A stretch of DNA of 64,000 nt, taken from assembly GCA_022036555.1 (NCBI GenBank), contig CM039124.1, positions 57,058,130 through 57,122,129 on the forward strand, read 5' to 3'. Below are positions 35,115 through 47,747 of this stretch, piece by piece. This DNA is from Microstegium vimineum (taxonomy: Eukaryota; Streptophyta; Magnoliopsida; Poales; Poaceae). The position numbers were made by a program, and so were the translations under genes. The notes beneath the pieces were generated by a model, which was given only the letters and a program-made list of their open reading frames with translations, had not been told where the DNA came from and made no database searches. The first letter of the stretch is position 1; every line of letters begins with the position of its first letter.

Positions 35115-36197
35115 TTGATGATTCACTCCGCCCTGCGGCAGGCCGTCTGCAGGGTCAAGTTTACAGGTGTGCCATGAAGCGTAGCTCTGAATGCACCACC
35201 ACCCGTATACCACCGACGATCCCCGTATGGCTGGTAGCAGTAGCATACGATACGCTGCTGGAGTGCAAGCCAAGCCAACTAGGCATAGCACTGCAGGTAC
35301 CAGCAGGGCGCACAGTGTGGTTATACTCGTAGACCGTAGCGCGCGCCCGCGCACGATGTCGTGGCGATACGTATCATCGGTGCCGTAGACGGGCGGGCGG
35401 ACGGAGTTGGATCCTGTCCTGAGGAGAGAGTCAGAGTTGTTGGTGAGGTTTTATTGAAAGGCCCGCCCCGCCGTGAATGCGATGCGATTTGCCTAGCCGG
35501 TAGCCGCCGCGGTCCCGTACAGAAACGCAGGCGAACACCAGCCCGCCCGCGCGCGCGCCTCTGCCGGGTCCGGGTCCGGGTCTTGGCCGTGCGCTTGCTC
35601 GGGCTCGGCCATTTTTCGCCGTTCCAGGCTTTGAGCCGGGGGGTCCGCTGCTCCACTCGGCTCGGCATCGGCAGGGTCGCACGGACCACGCGCGCGCCAC
35701 GGCCGGCGGCGGGGAATCGTATGTATGTAGCGCCACTCCGCGGCAACCGCCGAGTGCTGGCTGGTACTACTGCGTACGCCGCGCCTGGACCACCCACGTA
35801 CAGTACGCGAGGACGGACGACCCATCACCCACGCACGCGTAGCGTAGCGTAGATGAAGGATGGCCATGGCCCATGGCCCCCCCACGCGGATGGGGCGCGG
35901 TCTCGCTCGTATTCGTATGGAATCCTATTCGTGTCACCAGTTCACCGAGCGTTGCGGCGCCCGTTTCGGATCGGCTAATCTCCGGTCCATGAGGATCCAA
36001 GGGGATTGAAGATATCTGGGAGGATTTTAACTTGTACTGTAGTAGTACGTAAGAAATAATATCCTCTCGGTTCTTTTTTTTTGATCCACATTAACTGAAC
36101 AAGCTCTTGAGCTTTGTTTCGAAATCGGTGTTGTTCACCTTTGAAATTCGACCACCCACTAGCTTTTCTAAAATACTAAACGGCTTTGGCCTTAAGA
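35115..36197. other. GC-rich intergenic region, no gene recognised
   Basis: 35.3-35.9 kb is GC-rich with overlapping open frames on both strands but no recognisable domain. Includes a short gggtcc-type tandem run near 35563-35580. Confidence 0.35.
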
Positions 36198-36200
36198 TTA

Positions 36201-36543
36201 GGGGTGTTTGGATCCGGGGTCTAAAGTTTAGACCGTATCACATTAAATATTTAGATGATAATTAGGAGGACTAAACATGAGCTAATTATAAAACTAATTA
36301 CACGGGGTAAACTAATTAGCGAGATGAAACTATTAAGCCTAATTGATCCATCATTAGCAAATGTTTACTGTAGCACTACATTGTCAAGTCACGGACTAAT
36401 TAGATTTAATAGATTCATCTCGTAAATTAGCCTCAATCTGCGTAATGGGTTTTATAATTAGTCTATATTTAATACTCCAAATTGATGTCCAAATATAGGA
36501 TGTGACGGGTCTAAACTTTAGACCCAAACAAACAAACACCCTC
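36201..36543. mobile_element. Tourist-like MITE, 343 bp, TSD TTA
   Basis: The ends ggggtgtttggatccgg and aaacaaacaccctc form inverted repeats that continue as ggtctaaagtttagac / gtctaaactttagac. TTA is duplicated at 36198-36200 and 36544-36546. Interior words such as tttactgtagcactac mark an abundant grass MITE family. Confidence 0.85.
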
Positions 36544-36777
36544 TTAGGAACCATTTTTTGGTAGGAGCAGCTAATCTTTGTTTAACAGATTTGCAGGTAA
36601 CTTTTTACGGTGAAATATTGAATCCGACCTTGGTTACTCATGCATAAGAAGGAGAGACCGCCGTTTATGCATGGTGCGTAAACTATGAGACAATAGTTAT
36701 GGTGGTCTTCGCAAAATTTGGTTGAAATTTTTGGTATTGACGAATATAAAAGTGAGATACCGTCGTTCGAGGGCGAG

Positions 36778-39720
36778 ATGGGCTCTCTCGCCGCTCCCCC
36801 CGCAAGCGGGTCGCCGCACCCCAGCCCCTTCCCCTCGCTCGCAGGTAAGAGCGCCGACGCCTCCCCTCCCTCCCCCTCTCCCCTCTCCCCGGACGCGGAG
36901 CCCTTCTTCCCTGGGGCGCGGTCGGCGGGAAGGGGCAAGTCGCAGCGCTGGAAGATGGACTCCTGCGACACCGACGACGAGCTCGACCACTTCTCGTCGG
37001 TGGCCGCCTCGTACCTCGACGTAGCGCGTCGTGGGCGCACCGTCGGCGCCGTGGAGGCGTTGATTGACAGCCAAGGCTCGGGTGAGACCGTGCCCGAGGC
37101 GAGTCACTACGCTCCCACGAAGACACAGAGCCGCCGCCGCGCAAGGGCAGCGGCTCGCCGGGCGTCCGACAAAGCCTCGGCGGCGCCGCGGATTCTGGCG
37201 ATGTAGAGGATCGGCCCCCGGGTTCAGGTGCGCATGCCTGTCCACCAGCGGCTGGGGCCCCAGAGACGTGCCACCCAGCCGGATGGTGACAGCTGGCAGA
37301 AGGTGCTTCCACGGGGCGAGGATCGTTCTCCGCAAAGGGCGTCACAGCGGCAACCTCATCCTCAGCGACGGGCCGGCCGCCGCATCCCCCCGGAGCTCGA
37401 TGGTCGCTGCCTCAACTGCCTCTCGTATAGCCACAGGGTGGCCACATGTCGTTCGCCGCCCCGGTGCATCCGTTGTCACTGCCTGCATCACCTAGCAAAG
37501 GACAGCAAGAGGCCGAGAGAGTGCGCCGACGACGGAAGCAGGGCGGCCGGGCGTCGGTTCGTCCGGGCCCGCCGCGACGGTCCTGCTACGCCTCGGGGGT
37601 CGACGGCGAGAGGTCCGACGCCACCGCTCGAGCCCCTCCCACTTCCAGACAGGGCCTCGGAAGAACCCATCCCAGTGCTCTTTGACGAGGAACCACCCGG
37701 CCAACCGACCGCTAGGTCGTGGGAGGCCGAGTGTTTCGTTCAGCGCGACTCCAACACGGATGCTGCGGAGGCGGCGCACCGGCTGACCCTCATTGCGCAG
37801 CCCAACGGTATCGCCTCCGGGAGCAACACGTCAGAGGTCCTGCTGGCGGTCATGGCCGCTGCAGGTGTGGCGGCGGACGAGATCCGCGTCAAGAAGTTTT
37901 ACCCGGAGCAATTCATCATCATATGCAACTCACTGGCGACTTGGGAGCGGGTGAGGGAGGCCTCACCGGTCCCGTTCAACGACACGCCACTGGTGCTCAT
38001 CCCATGGACCAGGGTGGCGCACGCAAGCCTTGCAACATTGCGATACAAACTCACCATCAAGCTGGAAGGATTGCCGCCTCACGTTTGGCGGGAGGACACT
38101 GTGGCCAAGCTGGCACCTTACTGCTGGGTTCAGGCCATCGAGCCCACCACGGCGACCGCCGACGACCTGTCCTCATTCCGGCTCACCGCTTGGACAGCTA
38201 AGCCGAGCTCCCTGCCCATCATTCTTTGGCTCAACGTTGCCGAGCACGAGGTCAGTGCATCGGAGGTTGGCGGGATTAGGTTTCGAGGGTCGCAGCCATT
38301 CCTTTGGAAGGACACTCTGAGGTACAAGATCATTGTTCATCTTCGGTGCGTCCGCGATTACTCGCCGCAGCCTGACTACAGAGATGGAAGCTCCTCGTCG
38401 GACGACCCTGCGGAGGACGCCAGGCACACCAGGCGCCACCACGGCCATCGAGGCTCTGGCGCGGAGATTCACCCCTTCCCCTGCCGCCGTGGCATGCCAG
38501 ACGGCTGCGCTCCGGGACCTCCAGGGAGCGGCGGCGCCCATGGCACAAGCCGGACCCACCATGGACGTGCGCTAGTCCACCAAAGATTGGGGCCGCGTGC
38601 AGCTGTGTCCAAGTGAATCGGAAGCTCCGAGCAACACGGTCCTGGTCCAAAAAAGCAGAAAGCAATCCCAGACAGTGTGGCAGGTCTGGCAGCCAAAGCT
38701 AGCTACAAGACGAGAAGAAGCGCCGACTCACCAACCAGAGATGGGCAAAGCTGGCGATCGCTCTGCTGCCACCACTTCAGGAGGCACCGAGCCAACCAAA
38801 CAACTTCAAGAAGCCATGGGTGGCCAGCTGGACACCGGTAACTAGCTCCAGGACAAAAGAACAGCAGACGCCCCGGGCACACCCCAGGACAAAAGAGCAC
38901 TAGACGCCCCGGACGCACCGAGGGCCCCGGTGGCAACGCAAGCCGACGTCATTCCTGATATGGCAGGCGGGGCTACCGAGGCGCACGCAACCCCGCAAAT
39001 GGCTCTGACCCAAACCGTCACCGGCTTAGGGGAAGCAACAGCAGACGGTGCGATTCCCATCCCAGTCTTTGCAAGGGCAAGCACAGCAACGGACATCGTC
39101 ACACCAACCCCGTCTGCAAGGCCGCAGCTGGAGATTGGGCCGTGCGCTAAGCCCACGCAGGCAACCGATACAAGGAGCACACCTCAGCCCAACGACCCAC
39201 CCCAAATCGTGGCCCAGGAACCCAGCCATACCGGAGAAGATGTGCCCGGGCTCTCGTTAGCCCAAACGACTCCACCTATTTCGGACGGGAACAGGAACCC
39301 GTTCCTTCACCTGGAAACGGGGCGCAACGCGCCACGCCATCACCGCCAAAAGGCTCTGGTTCAGCACATCGACAATTCAGCTCGTTCGCAGCAAAGATCA
39401 AGAAGCCCACGCCTAAGGCCCTCCTGAAGCGGCCATCACCAATCAAGGAGGCTGACGCGACCTGGAGGCGGCCGCTCCGAAGCACAAGGATTGCGGCGCA
39501 GAGCCTCTCGAGGATCCCCACTTCCAATCGCGGAGAATACCTCGTACTCAAGCGCCTTGGACATGTTTCCCCGCTATCCGCCTCCACTGCTACGACCAAG
39601 TTTGACGCTCTGTTCGGAAACAACCCAGAAGACATGGCGGCACTCAGAGAGTTGTTTCCAGGAAAAGGGGACCTCGGTGGACGCAGGAGGCGCCGCGGTG
39701 CACCACGTGTGCGTGCTTGA
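36778..39720 (+). pseudogene. LINE ORF1 (gag-like, zinc knuckle), broken
   Basis: RNA-binding ORF1 protein of a plant L1 element. From the ATG at 36778 one frame runs to 38616 with a single in-frame TAG at 37204-37206. Further stretches of the same protein then continue in other frames (38930-39427 and about 39360-39720), implying at least two frameshifts. A CCHC knuckle (CLNCLSYSHRVATC, from about 37408) is followed by a second knuckle (CIRCHCLHHLAKDS) that has Ser where the last Cys is expected. A conserved DUF4283-like stretch with IIICNS and FRLTAW spans about 37840-38360. It ends 29 bases before ORF2. Confidence 0.75.
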
Positions 39721-39749
39721 GTTGGCCATCTCACGGTTGTCATCGTTGA

Positions 39750-42700
39750 ATGGATAACACAACCATTGTGTGTTGGAATGTCCGCGGGCTCAATGATAGA
39801 GCCCGGCGCGACAACGTGCGCACCTTGATGAGGGACGCACGCGCCCACAATCATCTGCTTAGTCGAGACTAAGTTCCAAAGTGTAAACCAGAGGCTGATT
39901 GCCTCTTTGTTGGGAATGAATTACATCGATTACGCGTATGTTCCAGCCGCTAACACTCGGGGAGGGATTATTGTGGCGGCACGCTCTCCAGAGGTGGTCT
40001 TGCAGGAGCCGCTCGTCGGCTGCTACTCGGTCATGGTCAAAGTGGCAGTGCACGGAGCAGACCACTGGTGGCTCTCCGTCGTGTACGGCCCGCAAGACGA
40101 AGTGTGACAGAACCTCTTAAGATAGGGTCCACTTGCCAGGATTAACCACTTAATCCCAACAAATGATCCAAACCTTAATTAGCCCGTCAGGTGTCGCCAC
40201 TTTGCAGCGGGTCATCCACCTCTATCCGAAAATGATCTCCTCATTACAAACATTGCAGAAGTAACCCGATAATTTATATTACATCAAAGTAGCGGAAATT
40301 AAAGTCATATTACAAACTATAAGTCTTGAAACATAACTTAGTGTGATACGATATTATTACATCAAGCTGCTGATAGAGTATGAACAAAACAACTGAGGTA
40401 CCCTTGCCCAAGGGTCAAGCAAGACCAACTACTCATCCTCATCAACTGAAACAACAGTCATGCAGCACGAGGCCACACAAACTGGATTGGGACCCTCATC
40501 TGCAACAGGGGTTAACAAACCCTGAGTACGGGAGTACTCAACAAGACTTATCCGACAAATAAAATATTTGGTGGACAAAACAGTATGCAAGACATAGGAT
40601 TCAAGGGGGTGGTTTACGAGAATCAAGTATTTTGCATAAATGGGCATTTATAAAAGAGTTGAAATTCATTTGAGTTATTCATAAGATTACACAGGTACCG
40701 ATCTAGATGTATGATCGATAACGAGGTAATAACCATCCATAAAGAGATCCACAAGTATCCAATTCAAGTGCATTACTACGCAGAAGAGGACAGGGTTGTG
40801 TTTCCATATCCGAGGAACACGACGATTCGAACCGGTTAAACCCAGCTGGGGATTCCCAATCACACGACATATACAACACTAAAGCACACATATGACTACC
40901 TTTCCATGGATCCTCTAGCCAAGACCGGGGTTCCGCCACCCGAGAGCATAGTACACCTCCATCCAGTTCGCTAACTTGGAGGGTACACACTACTCTCGCC
41001 ATCTCTCCACTCCCAGTGCGGATTAACCGTTCTTCAAACTAGAATAGCCAGAGTCCAGCTTCCCGGAGTATGTGATAGGTACTCCAAAGTCACAACCCTT
41101 GGACATCTACAACGGACGGTTCCTAATCGACACAGGCGGAAAGAACCCGCTCACCAGTCACCACTGGTGGCTCCCAAACACCGTGTCCGTCCGGTCTCAG
41201 ATTATTACTTCCAACAACAACATCCCTTTCTCAGAAAACATAACCATTTGCCGAAGCAATACACTATGCGTAGGTGACCGGAAATCACCTACTATAAAAG
41301 TTCTAAGCATACTAAGCATTTTTGCGAAACTTTGCATCTTTAAACAAGTGTCAAGGTTAAAGGTACAACTAGTACAAGGATAAAGCTATGCATCAAGTAG
41401 GAATTTAATAAAGTAACATAATGCAATAGTATAATCATAAGTGTATTTAAAACAAACAATTTTAAACACAAGGGAAGGTTTGGATGCACCGGGGCTTGCC
41501 TTGGTTGGAGGGATAAACAAACTCGGGCTCTGATTCAACAAGAGAGAAAACCTCTTCACTAGAGGTATCCAACCCAGCCAACGAACAATCTACACGATAC
41601 AATGTCATGCTTAGATGATGCTTGAATGATAAATATGATGCTTTGCAACACACAAACATGTACTTGAAGGATGAATAAAATAGATTACAACCTTGAGTAC
41701 AACTTCCCTTCATGAAGAAAAGCAAAACTAGGTTATAAAGCAAAATTAATTAAACCCTACTTATCTTGATTATCTAAGTTAATAATTACATCTAAAAGAA
41801 CTGAGTAAACAACATCACATCAAGCATGTTCAACTTGTGGTTGTCACTGGACACGTGACCATTTGCATTAAATAATCCAAATCACCCAAAACCTAAAGTC
41901 ATTAGGGTTTCTAAATATTTTATAATTAATTATTCAATTAGCCATGTAAAAAAGTTCATCCAAAAATTCTTAAACTTTTTTTACAGCAAGGTAACAGTGT
42001 ATAAAGGTCACACAAAAATTTTTAGAATTTTTGGAATAGTAAACAGAGCATGAAAATTCATGGAAAACTCATTTTTCAATTACTTTGAGTACTTTTACAG
42101 AATTAAAAATGTACTAAATATGGTCATGTTATATTTTTCTTAAATACTACACAACACAGAGAGCATACTCAAATTTTTACAGAATTTAATTATGCACAGA
42201 AATAAACATACAAAAATAACAAAAGTCATTACTGTGCAAAACTAGAAAAAAGGAAAAACCCTTCAACTCAGCCGCTGACAGCTGGGTCCCGCCCGTCAGT
42301 GGCACAGAGGCAGAGCAGCAGCGCCGACGACCACAAAACACGGCGGCGCGTCGCCGCCGGTGACCAAACTGCACAACCAACCCTCGCATCAGCTTCTACA
42401 CTCCACCCCGAACCCAACGAGGTGCGACACGCCCATTTTCATCCCTCAGAAACGCCTCACCGGCGACGACGGCGGCGACCCGAGCTCGGCCGCACGTACG
42501 CCGGCGAGTACAGCCATGTGCCAGAGAAACCAAGCCCCGCAAACGACTCAGGGAGCAACCACGAGCAAAACACCCAACTGAAACGAGACTAAAACATACC
42601 CTGGTGACCTTGCCGACGGCAATGGCGGCAACCCGCGCGCGGCCACACATACGCCAGCGGACACACGCCGTAATCGGCTCAACCAACAACCCCAGCATGC

Positions 42701-45700
42701 TTAGCGGCCCCCAAACAACGCGAAGCGCACGCAAAACGAACCCAGAGTTAAACGCAACACCCTCGCCGACGGCCATGGCAGACGACGGGGATCTGCGCGA
42801 CGTGCGCCAGAGAAAATACGCACGTGCTCGAACAACCATCACCCATACCAGACTCAGGACGGCTAGACGAAGCTAGCGCAAGGCTCGGATCAGAAAATGA
42901 TCAACTACAACGACCAGACGACGAACACACCGTCGCGTCAGCCATGAACCGCGGCAGCGCTCGTGGACAGAGCTCGATGGCTCGATTCAAGGACATCCGA
43001 GTGTGCGGAGAGTTCAAGGTGCTTACCCCGGAGGTGTAGCACTTGCTAGCGCGGCCGGAGATGAAGCAGAGACGGCTGGCGACGAAGACCGTGTCGGCGG
43101 AGACGATGAACCGAGCGGCAACGATGATGTTCTCGGAGCTACGGTCCACCATTTGCAAAACGGAGAAGCCGACAAGGATCAGTGATGGATAAGGAAGATG
43201 AAACAAGAAAAAGGAAAGCAATGCGGCTCCTGTGTAGCCTGGTCGGCAACGAACCCGAGCGGGGCGCTCTCGCCGGAGCCGAGGAAGACGGAGCCGTGTC
43301 GGTCGATTCACGCGGTCGCAGCTTCAACCAACTCTTCCAGAGGATTCGCGAGATCAAAGCGAAGGCAAAGGGAGTGAATTGAGGACTTGGCAGTGGCTAA
43401 CAAGCTCGAACGAGCTCGCCGACGTGGGATGGACTCGTGGCGAAGCAGAGCAGAGCGGCGCGCGAGCGTGGAAAGGGAGGCAGGAGTGGACGGCGTCCCG
43501 TTTTGAAGACGGCAACGGGTCCGCGACGTTGCTACACACACGACAGGACGTGCGTCGACGCCAGGAGGCGCGCGGTGAGCTCGGCAGGTGGCCGGCCAGG
43601 TGTCGGCGTTGAGTTCACCGTCGCCATGCAAGTTTTTGATGAAATGACTGAACCACCCCTGGTACTAATTTGCAATTTGCTCAAGCTTCCAGGGGTTTTC
43701 ATGAAAAACTTTAAATACGAAAGTTGCTCAAAATTTCATGATCAACACTTTTGTCAATACTCACATTTTCAAATTTGGCCTAAAAATGAAAATGCATTTT
43801 TGAAAATTTTATATCATTTTTAAAAGGTTTACCCCCTTTTCAATTACTCTAAAAACTTGAATAACACTTGAAAAACTGTAAACACAACAAATGCAATTCA
43901 AACAGAGCTCTACAACTTTGCTTAAACAACCATATGAAAATTCTTTATAGATTTTGAAAATCATGCTTAGGGTTTAATCCACCCCCTCTGGGAATTAGGG
44001 TTTGGATTCAAATTTAAATTTGAGAATTTTGAAAAGATGACCTGCATTCACAACATTGATCAAACATAGAAAAGTAAACTCATTTTAGTTCAATGCATAT
44101 CTAGGTTTTCAAACAAGTGAATGATGCTTAATGCATATGATGACATGATCAGTTTTTAATTAAGTGATTAACACCAGGGGTGTTACACGAAGCAGCAAAG
44201 GCCCTCTTCCTGGAGGAACTGGAAGCGATGAGAGATCTTTGCCAAGGGCCTTGGGTCGTCATAGGGGATTTCAATCTAATCTTGCATGACTCCGTCAGGA
44301 ACAACAATCGAATCAACAGAAGGATAATGCAGTGTTTTAGGCAAACAGTGGCCGCCCTACAGCTTCTGGACATACACCTACATGGTCGGCGATATACTTG
44401 GAGTAATGAACGGGAACAGCCGACCATGGTGAGGCTTGATCGTGCACTGGCAACACTAGACTGGGAGGAGCGGTTCCCAGACTGCCACCTGCAAGCCCTC
44501 TCCTTAGACGCCTCGGATCACAGTCCATTGCTGCTCCAAACTTGCCTCGCAGGCCACACAGAGCCAAGGTTTCACTTTGAGAGTTTCTGGCCCACATTCC
44601 CAGGGTACGTCGAGGCCCTTCAGAGAGGATGGAGCTGCCCCGACTCAATCCATGACCCGCTGCTTAGATTGGACTTCATGTTCAAGGAGCTGTCAAAGGA
44701 AGTGAGAAGCTGGGCCGCACACAGAATTGGGATGGTGCGAGAGCAGCTCCTGATGGCCAGAGCTATCATACTAAAGTTCGACCAAATCTCAGAAGATAGG
44801 GCGCTTTCAGGTCCTGAGATGGCGCTCCGGGGCCAGCTCAAATGCAAGGTACTCGGCCTTTCTTCTCTCGACCGAACAATAGCAAGGCAGTGTTCCAGAG
44901 TCCGTTATCTATCCAACGGCGACACAAATACCAAATACTTCCATCTACTGGCAAGAGGTCGGAAAAGACGCAACCTAATTACCAGGCTGAAAGTAGGGAA
45001 CACCTTCACATCGGACCATGACGCCATGTCCAGTGCGATGCATGAGCACTTCTCGGCGGTGTTCGGTGTCTCCGGCAGCCTGGACGGCGTCGTCGATTTT
45101 GAAAAGCTCGGATTCCATCAGGCAGACCTCTCTCACCTAGAGCTGCCAGTGACCGAAGAAGAAGCTTGGGCTGCGATACAGGCGCTCCCCCCAGACAAAG
45201 CGCCAGGCCCCGACGGTTTCACCGGGGCATTCTACAAGTCGGCATGGCATGTAATCAAACATCAGATTGTCACCAGGATTAATGCTCTGCTGTTTGGCGA
45301 CGCCAGAGCCTACCACAGGTTGAATGGAGCTCTGATAGTCCTACTGCCGAAATCAGGGGAGGCAAATGAGACATCACACTTCAGGCCAATAACTATGGTG
45401 CACAGCTTCGCGAAATTGGTATCCAAGATTCTCGCTCTCATACTTGCGCCCAGGATGCAGCAACTGATCTCACCCAATCAGAATGCCTTCATCAGAGGAA
45501 GGTTCATACATGATAATTTCAAATACATACAGAGGGCGGATGTTCTACTGCGTAAGAAAAAAATCCCCAAGGTCCTCCTCAAGCTGGACGTGGATAAGGC
45601 CTTTGACACTGTCGAATGGCCATTTCTACTCGCCATACTCCAAGCGTTGGGCTTCGGCCCAAACTGGAGGCGCTGGATGTCCTCCATTCTATCCTCGGCA

Positions 45701-47212
45701 TCTTCACACATACTGCTAAACGGTCAACTAGGAAAACCAATAAGGCATCGGAGGGGGGTGCGGCAAGGGGATTCGCTCTCGCCATTGCTCTTCATCATGG
45801 CAATGGAAGTTCTTACAAGACTGCTCAGTGTGGCGAGGCAGCAGGGGGTGCTGCGCAGCATGAGCAGAGAAGGAATCAAGTTCCAATGTAGCATCTACGC
45901 CGATGATGTTATCTTGTTCGCGCACCCGGACAACAACGAAGCAACTGAAATCAAAGGAATCCTGCAAATTTTCGCGGACATCTCTGGGCTCAAGACCAAC
46001 ATGGCCAAATGCTCCATCACAAACATTCATGGCGCAGAGGAAAACATAGAAGACCTCCGCCACATACTGGGTTGCCAGGTTTCGGCCTTCCCCATCCGCT
46101 ATCTCGGCCTGCCCTTGAGCACAAGCAAACTGCCCAAACATCAAATCCGGATGATAGTGGACGCCATCGCGCGACGGCTGTCCGCTTGCCATGGTCCCCT
46201 AATGGCCAAAAGTGGGCGGCTGATCTGGGTTAAATCGGTGCTCTCCGCTATACCCGTCTACTGCATGCTCGCAGCTGGCCTGCCTCCATGGGCGCAAGCA
46301 GAGATTGACTTGATTTGCAGGCGCTTCTTGTGGACTGGAGCCAATGCCGAGGTAAGGGGAAAATGCATGGTGGCTTGGAAGACATGCGCAAGGCCCAAAG
46401 AACTGGGGGGCGGGCTAGGAATAGCAAACCTTAGACTCCAAGCAGTGGCATTCGAGGCTAAGTGGATGTGGCTTCAGAAGATCGACGCGGATAGAGCTTG
46501 GGCATCACTACCACTGTAGCAATCCAAGGAAGCTCGGTCTTTCTTCCAGGCGTCCACTTACACTACCATTGGAAACGGTAGAGACACCCTGTTCTGGCCA
46601 GACAGTTGGATCCGCGGGGTGTCAATCACAACGTTGGCACCCACCTTGTTGCGATTTGTCCCGAAGCGAATCACTGGCAGCCTAACAGTGGCGGAAGTGC
46701 TCGCAGACAGGCACTGGGTACACACCATTGCCGGCGGCGTAACTGCCCCAGCAGCCGCGGAGTACCTGCTGATATGGCGAGAGGTTGAGGCCACGGTGCT
46801 CACAGACTCTCCGGACCGTCTAGTGTGGCGCTGGGAATCAAATGGAACCTTCTCCACCAAGTCGGCCTACCAGGCTCTACACCTCGACTCTCACTCCATC
46901 CCGGGCTGCATCAGGATCTGGGAAACTTGGGCACCGCTCAAGGTCAAGCTATTCCTTTGGCTGGCGATCCGACGACGTCACTGGAGAGCGGATAGGCAGC
47001 AGAAGCATGGGCTACCCACACACGGCAACTGCTTCTTGTGCGATTAGGAACCGGAATCCATTGACCATATCTTGGTAGCTTGCTCCTTTGTCAGGCAGCT
47101 GTGGTTCGAGATTGCCATGGCACTTGGGGTGACGCTGCCTGAACAGCCTGCGGGACAGAGTTATGGGTGCAGGGAGGGGCAAAGCGCCTTGGTTGTCTTC
47201 TTCAGAGAATAA
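39750..47212 (+). pseudogene. LINE ORF2 (endonuclease, reverse transcriptase, zf-RVT), broken
   Basis: Starts MDNTTIVCWNVRGLND, the N-terminal strand of an AP-type endonuclease. One extra base near 39848 shifts frame before the catalytic VETKF. The solo LTR interrupts the domain at 40103. Across the CGAAG duplication the frame would resume exactly (GPQDE then AAKALF). After it come the endonuclease end (GDFN, SDHSPLL), then a complete reverse transcriptase 44.2-46.5 kb: DKAPGPDGF, LDVDKAFDTVEW, GVRQGDSLSP and the catalytic YADD. Two in-frame TAG codons (46517-46519 and 47045-47047) precede the C-terminal zf-RVT-like part (FLWLAIRRRHWRA, ESIDHILVAC). Frame ends TAA 47210-47212. Defective in cis, but recently decayed. 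Confidence 0.88.
40103..44187 (-). mobile_element. Gypsy-like LTR, probable solo LTR (copy B), TSD CGAAG
   Basis: On the minus strand it runs from tgtaacacccctggtgtt to cttaagaggttctgtcaca, a TG..CA repeat of 4085 bp. It is flanked by CGAAG at 40098-40102 and 44188-44192. It shares both ends and several internal blocks with copy A (7977-10119) but is longer. The GC-rich part (about 42250-43640) resembles an LTR promoter/leader region with no protein domain I recognise. No gag, pol, PBS or second LTR, so it is read as a solo LTR. It sits inside the LINE endonuclease domain. Confidence 0.8.
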
Positions 47213-47353
47213 TAGGTTAATGGCGAGCGAGTAGGGTGGCTGAGCACATTGCTAAATCTTGTAAACCACCCATCTATAACTGTTTTCTCATCTTCTTAAT
47301 AGAAAAACGCGCAAATCTTTTGCGTGATTGAGAGAAAAGAGATACTGTCGTTC

Positions 47354-47536
47354 ATCCGTATGAACAATGAAATCCTAACTGTCTCAACCAGTGGGTTTTG
47401 TAACCTAAAGGGAGCGAGGATAGGTACAAAATCTTACATGCGGATGTGAACGTGGGTATGAAATTTTAACCGATATGTAATTTGCTATGGATGAATATTT
47501 ACTCTATGCGTCTATTGGACCTATTGACATACCTAG
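47354..47536. other. Spacer after the LINE
   Basis: Short AT-rich intergenic stretch; nothing recognised. Confidence 0.3.
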
Positions 47537-47744
47537 CCCTTATTTAGATGCAAAAAGTTTTGGAAAAAATAAAAATATTACTGTAGCACTTTCATTTGTA
47601 TTTGGTAATTATTGTCCAACTACGAATTACTAGAACAATTAGTTTTTTTATTTATATTTAATAGATCATTTAAGTGCCTAAAAATTCGACGTGACGAGAA
47701 ATCATGTAAAGTTTTGGAACTTTAAAGGCATCTAAACAAGACTC
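47537..47744. mobile_element. Degenerate MITE (gcatctaaacaag family)
   Basis: Ends cccttatttagatgc and gcatctaaacaagactc are inverted repeats. Interior words such as actgtagcactttcatttg and acgtgacgagaaatc identify a common panicoid MITE. TAG on the left and TAA on the right are a plausible decayed TSD. Confidence 0.6.
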
Positions 47745-47747
47745 TAA

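Larger units (their letters stand above)
36769..47338 (+). mobile_element. L1-type LINE, nearly full length, 15-bp TSD
   Basis: Flanked by gagataccgtcgttc (36754-36768) and gagatactgtcgttc (47339-47353), a 15-bp duplication with one mismatch. It encodes an ORF1 with zinc knuckle (36778-39720) and an ORF2 with AP-endonuclease, reverse transcriptase and zf-RVT domains (39750-47212). The 3' end is a short tail (cttaatagaaaaacgcgcaa ... gagaaaa) as in plant L1 elements. The 5' end lies only 9 bases before the first ATG, so the leader may be truncated. A 4085-bp solo LTR interrupts ORF2. Without it the LINE would be about 6.5 kb. Confidence 0.9.

Noticed and set aside
35321..35885. GC-rich frames on both strands at 35.3-35.9 kb
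   Set aside because: Overlap each other on both strands, with Arg/Pro-rich translations and no splice or domain evidence.
42396..43640. GC-rich open frames inside the solo LTR
   Set aside because: No retrotransposon or host domain recognised; consistent with LTR leader sequence.
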